Assembly: GCA_028287785.1 (NCBI GenBank)
Contig: JAQBOZ010000002.1
Coordinates: forward strand, 1 to 64,000
Direction: 5' to 3'
DNA from: Chlorobiota bacterium
Lineage (GTDB): Bacteria > Bacteroidota > Ignavibacteria > OLB7
Length of the DNA: 64,000 nt
In this document: in pieces, positions 59,774 to 64,000 of the stretch
Layout of the letters: the number at the start of each line of letters is the position of its first letter
Numbering within the stretch: position 1 is the stretch's first letter
Notes under the pieces: model-generated
Databases searched by the model: none
What the model was told of the DNA's origin: nothing
Seen by the model: only the letters and a program-made list of their open reading frames with translations
Translations under genes and position numbers: made by a program

Positions 59774-61569
59774 CTGATTACTATCGGCCTCCGGCCCGAA
59801 ATTCCTCCGGCCGTGATGACAACCATATACCAGCCGGCGGGAATATCGGAAGCGACCTGATATTGTACTCTGTACCGGCCCGCAACATCGTGGCGACGGA
59901 CGATTGTGGCAACCCGCTCGCCAAGAGCATCCACCAGCGATAGCTCGATATCAGCCTCCCTCGCCAGCCGGTATTCAATCACGGCTGCACGGCTGAACGG
60001 GTTGGGATACGCCTCGATATCCGGCCGCCGGACTTCATCAGCTCGCGCAACGCCGGCAGCGGCCGGAGCGCAGTTCCAGTTGGCAATCCATCCCCACGAG
60101 GTCCCTCCACTGTCCGAGACGAACTTCAACGTCAGCGCGCCGCTTGTCGCCACCACCGATCCCGGAGAAGCGGTCCCCGTGAACCGGCCTATCACCGGCG
60201 CCAGCGTATCCCGGCCATCGTAGATCGTCAGGAGATCGTTGGCGATGCTGAAGCTGAAGAAATCGAGCGTCACGGAGCCCGCTCTCTCCGGGGCTATCGT
60301 AAAGGAATATCGATCATTATCGTAGTACCCTCCCGCGGGCCCTCCCATGTCGGTAAATGTCCCGGCACATTCCGAATGAGCGCAGCTTGTGAAGGTATTA
60401 CGAATGGTGTTCCAGAGGTCGGGGGATGATCCATCGTAGCTCAATGCCCAGATCCCGATGCCGGCGAGGTTCTTCATCATCACCAGATCGTATTTCGCGC
60501 GCAGGCTCACCGAATCATCGTACCAGCATTGCCGCCAGACGGAATCCTTTCGATAGATGTAATAGGGGGTGGATGACTGCGGCTCCCAGCGTCGGCCATG
60601 GGTTGCCGCGTTCCGCGCGGCGGCGGAATACACGACCGATTCCCCACCACCCAGCGTCGCGGCGCCGGGCGTGCTGTCGGCCGCGGGCCAGTCGTAGCCG
60701 TAATAGGGAACGCCCAGCGAAAGCCGGCCGGCAGGGATGCCGCGCTTCAGATACGTATTCACGGAGCGGGTGACATCGTAGGGGGTCCAGAGCGTGCCGT
60801 TGTTCTTCGGCGCCACGGGGCCGGCATCGGGAGCGCCTCCCCAGTGGTAATCGTAGCCCATGATGATGAACAGATCGACGTACGGGGCCATCGCGGCCAC
60901 GTCGTAGACATTGTCCCAGTCAACGCTTGGAAGCGCGATCGAAAGAGTGGAGGAGGGAACCTTCGCATGAAGCCGCGCCGCCAGATCCCGCATAAACGCG
61001 GTCACGGCGGCACGTTGCGAGGCGGGAACCCCCTCGAAATCGATATTGACGCCATCGGCATCGCGGAGCCGCACCAGCGCCACCAGGCTGTCGATCAGGT
61101 TTGCGACGCTGGCCGGGTTTCCGAGGAGAGTGGCGTGCCCCTCGAAGAGCGTGGCGCAGAGGTGAACGCGGGTGCCGGCCGCCTTCGCCAGCGGGACCAT
61201 GTCGGTGGTTTTCCAGTCATGGAGCGTGGTATAACCGCCGGTGGCGGGATCGACCTCATAGGAGAAATAGCAGATATCGGAGAGAAGCCGGTAATCGTAG
61301 GTTCGATACGCGGTCCCGGCCCAGTACGGATGCCATCCAAAGACGATTCTGTTCAACGAACAACCATCCGCGCGGACAGCCGGCGGCGCCTGAACGCCCG
61401 TCCGACCGTTCAGGCTGTCCCACATCTCCTCGCGCTGAAGGCCGTACCGTCCATATCGGTCGGCATCCTCCCGCACTATCGACCGACCCGCCTGCTGCGC
61501 GGGAAGCGGGAAACAGAGAATGATCGACGAAAGAAACCAGACTATGGCAACCGGAGTAAAGCCCCGCAT
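59770..61569 (-). CDS. Secreted GH18-like glycosidase with CUB-like and T9SS sorting domains
   Basis: 599 aa. A signal peptide ([20 protein letters not shown]) precedes a GH18 TIM barrel (about 65-400). The catalytic motif DxxDxDxE is present as [15 protein letters not shown], with the acid/base glutamate at its end, and [15 protein letters not shown] is the usual downstream strand. This layout is like YaaH/chitinase-type enzymes. Residues about 425-510 are CUB-like ([20 protein letters not shown]). The last ~80 residues are a T9SS type-A sorting domain ([18 protein letters not shown] ... GRRPIVIR). I chose the ATG at 61569; earlier in-frame codons overlap the pta gene on the other strand. 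It probably acts on chitin- or peptidoglycan-type chains. Confidence 0.85.
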   Translation of the reverse strand: MRGFTPVAIVWFLSSIILCFPLPAQQAGRSIVREDADRYGRYGLQREEMWDSLNGRTGVQAPPAVRADGCSLNRIVFGWHPYWAGTAYRTYDYRLLSDICYFSYEVDPATGGYTTLHDWKTTDMVPLAKAAGTRVHLCATLFEGHATLLGNPASVANLIDSLVALVRLRDADGVNIDFEGVPASQRAAVTAFMRDLAARLHAKVPSSTLSIALPSVDWDNVYDVAAMAPYVDLFIIMGYDYHWGGAPDAGPVAPKNNGTLWTPYDVTRSVNTYLKRGIPAGRLSLGVPYYGYDWPAADSTPGAATLGGGESVVYSAAARNAATHGRRWEPQSSTPYYIYRKDSVWRQCWYDDSVSLRAKYDLVMMKNLAGIGIWALSYDGSSPDLWNTIRNTFTSCAHSECAGTFTDMGGPAGGYYDNDRYSFTIAPERAGSVTLDFFSFSIANDLLTIYDGRDTLAPVIGRFTGTASPGSVVATSGALTLKFVSDSGGTSWGWIANWNCAPAAAGVARADEVRRPDIEAYPNPFSRAAVIEYRLAREADIELSLVDALGERVATIVRRHDVAGRYRVQYQVASDIPAGWYMVVITAGGISGRRPIVIR

Positions 61570-61599
61570 CGTAATTTCGGCCCACTGTTGAACGGGAGA

Positions 61600-62655
61600 A
61601 TGGCTCAATCTACAACAACGAAGGCTGCTACCCACATGGATCAAAACTCGACCGATTCGGGATATCCTGAAATTCTCCTCCATTTCCGCCATGTCGCCGC
61701 CGAGCGACCCCGTCGCATCGCCCTCCCCGATTCGCTGGATGAGAGGATGATCGTGGCGGCGCGACGGCTGCGGGACGAGGGGATTGCCGTGCCGGTTCTG
61801 GTGGGAACGCCGGAGAAGATCGCGGAGCTGGCCGCAACGCTGGCCGTAAAGGTTGATGATATCGAGATCGTCGATCCCTCGGGGGATAGTCTTGAGCGCC
61901 ATGCGGCGGAGCTGTACCGGCTTCGACGTGGAAAGGGAATGGATCTCGACGCCGCAACCGTGGCCATGCGATCGTCTCTTTACGCGGCCGGAATGATGGT
62001 CCGCCTTGGAGCGTGCGACGGCTGTGTGGCGGGATCGCTCTCCACCACCGGCGATGTTCTCCGCGCCGCGATCCACACAATCGGCCTGGAGCCGGGGATC
62101 TCCGTGGTATCATCATTCTTTCTGATCGTCTTCCCCTCCACCATCTACGCCTTTGCCGATGGCGCCGTCATCCCGAACCCGACCGATATCCAGCTTGCTG
62201 ATATAGCACTTGCCACGGCCAGGAATTTCGAGATACTGACCGGCCGGGAACCGCGCGTGGCGTTCCTCTCCTTCAGCACGAAAGGGAGCGCGGAGCATCC
62301 GGATGTGGCGAAGGTTCGCAGCGCCTTCGAGATCGCCAGGGAAAAGGCGCCGGCGGGGCTCCTGATCGATGGGGAGTTGCAGCTTGACGCAGCCATTGTT
62401 CCCGGCGTGGCGGCCCGGAAAGCCCCCGGCTCGCCGATCGCCGGGAGCGCAAACGTGCTGATCTTTCCCGATCTGGATGCCGGCAACATCGCGTACAAGC
62501 TGGCGCAGCGGATGGGGGGGGCGCTCGCCGTCGGCCCGATCGTTCAGGGGCTTGCCCGGCCGATGTTCGATCTCTCCCGTGGCTGCTCCGTTGATGACAT
62601 CGTGGATGTCGCGGCCATCTGCGCGCTCACCGCCGGATCCGCCCCTGTGGCATAA
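61600..62655 (+). CDS. pta: Phosphate acetyltransferase
   Basis: 351 aa from ATG 61600, or 339 from ATG 61636. The single catalytic domain is Pta (about 330 aa), which interconverts acetyl-CoA and acetyl phosphate. Motifs are [20 protein letters not shown] at the start, [20 protein letters not shown] in the middle and the diagnostic [20 protein letters not shown] near the end. A GGGAG lies just before 61600 at a short spacing. Divergent from the GH18-like gene by 30 bp. No ackA is adjacent. A phosphate butyryltransferase is less likely given the [10 protein letters not shown] box. Confidence 0.92.
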   Translation: MAQSTTTKAATHMDQNSTDSGYPEILLHFRHVAAERPRRIALPDSLDERMIVAARRLRDEGIAVPVLVGTPEKIAELAATLAVKVDDIEIVDPSGDSLERHAAELYRLRRGKGMDLDAATVAMRSSLYAAGMMVRLGACDGCVAGSLSTTGDVLRAAIHTIGLEPGISVVSSFFLIVFPSTIYAFADGAVIPNPTDIQLADIALATARNFEILTGREPRVAFLSFSTKGSAEHPDVAKVRSAFEIAREKAPAGLLIDGELQLDAAIVPGVAARKAPGSPIAGSANVLIFPDLDAGNIAYKLAQRMGGALAVGPIVQGLARPMFDLSRGCSVDDIVDVAAICALTAGSAPVA

Positions 62656-62785
62656 TTCATGCCGTTCCGTAAGCGTGGAGACGGAAACCGCTATCGATTC
62701 GGCTGGTTGCTCCGTTTCTCAGCAGAGTCATCCACGGCCCCACTGGGCATGACCGGGCGACCTTTCCATTTTTCTCTGACGGACC

Positions 62786-63301
62786 ATGCGTATACGAACA
62801 CTGTTATTCACTCTGGCGGCGGCAGCGAGCCTGTTGCCGGCCTGCTTCACCCCATCGGTGGCACAGCCGAGAATCAAGAGCTTCGGGTTCGGCATCATGC
62901 TGGGCGATCCGCTTGCCATTACACTGAAAGGCTCGCTCGGCGGGAGCAATTCCTGGGATGCGGCGATCGGCTCATCGTGGTTCGGCAGCCCGCGCCTGCA
63001 TGCCGACTATCTCTGGGCGGCGAACGTTTTCAACTCGCAGAAGGCGGGAATGTATTTCGGGCTGGGGGGAGCGCTGGGGTTCGGGCCCGGCAGGGGAGTC
63101 CTCTACAAGGGCGACCGGGGGAACTGGTATTATCGCGAGGGGAGCAGTGTGGCCGTGGGGGCGCGGGTGGTTGGCGGATTGAACTTCACTCCATTCTCGG
63201 CCCCCGTCGAGTTCTTCGTCGAAGTGGCGCCGATCATCGGGCTGGTGCCGGCGTTCGGCGTTGGCACCGATCTGGCGTTCGGCGTCCGGTACTATCCCTG
63301 A
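62786..63301 (+). CDS. Small outer membrane protein of unknown function
   Basis: 171 aa. A signal peptide (MRIRTLLFTLAAAASLLPAC) precedes a beta-rich chain: FGFGIMLGDPLAITLKGSLG, HADYLWAANVFNSQKAGMYF, YFGLGGALGFGPGRG and the end DLAFGVRYYP. This is the pattern of short conserved Bacteroidetes barrels in which an initial 'GIxLGDPxGIxxK' strand is typical. The Cys at about position 20 could be a lipobox, though the surrounding residues fit less well. A convergent terminator follows. Confidence 0.75.
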   Translation: MRIRTLLFTLAAAASLLPACFTPSVAQPRIKSFGFGIMLGDPLAITLKGSLGGSNSWDAAIGSSWFGSPRLHADYLWAANVFNSQKAGMYFGLGGALGFGPGRGVLYKGDRGNWYYREGSSVAVGARVVGGLNFTPFSAPVEFFVEVAPIIGLVPAFGVGTDLAFGVRYYP

Positions 63302-63307
63302 AACGAA

Positions 63308-63342
63308 ACAGGCGTGACGGAAATCCATTCCGCCACGCCTGT
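63308..63342. terminator. Bidirectional terminator hairpin
   Basis: ACAGGCGTG and CACGCCTGT pair, with an inner CGGAA/TTCCG stem, giving about 14 paired bases. It separates the convergent barrel gene and the Pro/Thr-rich membrane protein gene. Confidence 0.75.
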
Positions 63343-63363
63343 ACACATTCGACTGGAACAACC

Positions 63364-64000
63364 TTACGGGTTCTTCCTGGTGCTGTCCTGGCTCTTGCGA
63401 CCGCCGCCGGTATCGACGATAATGCCGTTGTTGGGGCCGGATTCCGCCCCCGATCCATGCTGTTCGGAGACCGAATCGATTCTGGTCGGATAGGCATGTC
63501 CCAGAGACTCAGGCTGAGACGTCGGAATCTGCGGCACCGTTGGCTTTGCCTGGCTGGCAATGCCGCCGTCGCTATCGTCAACGGGAGGCGCTCCGGCCGG
63601 GGTGATGCTAGCCGTCCGGGTGACGGTCGGGACGCTCAACTCCGCGGGCGGTTCAACTGAAGCTCGCTGATGATGCGCGGGAGCGACCGAGACAGGATTG
63701 ATATCGGGCTGCTGCACTCCCGTCACCGGCCCTGATCCCCTGACAACCGAAGGGGATACGGTTCTGATCCGGGCATCGTCCGGGGAGACACGGGGAGCCG
63801 GAGAAGTAAGTTCCGGGGTTTCGGCTGATGCTTTCGGGGCAGTGCCTGTGGAGACGGGAACCGGCGCCGTATGCGATGCCCCCTCGGTCTCCACCATATC
63901 ACCGGAGTGATTGAGGAAGAAGAGAAGACCGGCCGCAGCGATCACGCCACCAACCCAGCCCGGAATATTGGTAAACCAGCCCGGGGAAGGCCCGCCAACG
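63364..64000 (-). CDS. Membrane protein with Pro/Thr/Ser-rich tail (N-terminus cut by window edge)
   Basis: At least 212 codons are open up to the window edge. The visible N-terminal part is GWFTNIPGWVGGVIAAAGLL FFLNHSGD, one membrane helix, then a ~190-residue low-complexity tail rich in Pro, Thr, Ser and Ala, ending NNGIIVDTGGGRKSQDSTRK. The composition suggests a periplasmic or extracellular spacer. The start lies outside the window; an internal GTG at 63945 is not a convincing start. No family is recognised, so I infer only a single-pass membrane protein. Confidence 0.55.
   Translation of the reverse strand, partial: VGGPSPGWFTNIPGWVGGVIAAAGLLFFLNHSGDMVETEGASHTAPVPVSTGTAPKASAETPELTSPAPRVSPDDARIRTVSPSVVRGSGPVTGVQQPDINPVSVAPAHHQRASVEPPAELSVPTVTRTASITPAGAPPVDDSDGGIASQAKPTVPQIPTSQPESLGHAYPTRIDSVSEQHGSGAESGPNNGIIVDTGGGRKSQDSTRKNP

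Noticed and set aside
60598-61599. N-terminal extension of the pta frame
   Set aside because: It lies across the GH18-like gene on the other strand and its residues match no Pta; Pta homology begins near 61636.
1-64000. tRNA or rRNA genes
   Set aside because: I looked for tRNA-like arms and T-loop motifs in the intergenic regions and found none; absence is not proof without a covariance search.

Overview
The window is a GC-rich, gene-dense bacterial chromosome segment with about 47 recognisable protein genes and no rRNA, tRNA, CRISPR array or recognisable transposase or phage gene. It probably comes from the Bacteroidetes/Chlorobi side of the FCB superphylum; a Kapabacteria-like lineage is my best guess. 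The reasons are three secreted proteins ending in type IX secretion (T9SS) type-A sorting domains, a PorE-like OmpA/beta-propeller lipoprotein, a DUF4175 coiled-coil giant, an Omp28-like protein and a YbbR protein next to gcvT. The lineage is an inference; no marker gene that would fix it is present.

Layout. 0-5 kb: a leftward block with a GT-C-type membrane glycosyltransferase cut by the window edge, an XRE-cupin regulator, a YbbR protein and gcvT. 5-14 kb: an SRPBCC protein and a second GT-C membrane protein (rightward), then leftward prolyl oligopeptidase, M16 metallopeptidase and DUF481 outer-membrane protein. 14-21 kb: DUF4175 protein, TPR protein, then a leftward Ada-AlkA fusion overlapping ogt. 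21-27 kb: a complete RND efflux system (adaptor, pump, TolC-like channel). 27-34 kb: YceI lipoprotein, AEC transporter, PorE-like lipoprotein, small lipoproteins, and a decayed ECF sigma/anti-sigma locus. 34-44 kb: a protein made of six Myb/SANT-like repeats, M3 peptidase, a TraB/GumN giant, DUF3293 protein and two tandem FKBP isomerases. 44-53 kb: a small overlapping ORF plus PLP decarboxylase plus GNAT, a GH20-like T9SS cargo protein, an Omp28-like T9SS cargo protein, a YndJ-like protein and TrmO. 53-64 kb: a junction of two 5'-truncated genes, S9 peptidase, PD40 lipoprotein, UDP-glucuronate decarboxylase-like enzyme, small outer-membrane proteins, an alkyltransferase-like protein, a GH18-like T9SS cargo protein, phosphate acetyltransferase and a Pro/Thr-rich membrane protein leaving the window.

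The genes do not form one pathway. Recurrent themes are the cell envelope and secretion (T9SS cargo, PorE-like anchor, RND pump, FKBP foldases, outer-membrane barrels), peptide turnover (four large peptidases of families S9A, M16, M3 and S9C-like), and alkylation repair (three genes).

Non-coding DNA is unusually structured. There are three copies of a ~297-bp MITE-like element with terminal inverted repeats, two of which flank the GH20 gene in direct orientation; four copies of a 29-bp palindrome, three clearly just past or across gene ends; two copies of a ~56-bp double-hairpin element; four copies of a short motif; and many clear terminators. Most striking are the six-repeat Myb-like protein, the damaged sigma/anti-sigma locus with a second similar truncation junction 20 kb away, and the structured leader with small ORF in front of the PLP decarboxylase.
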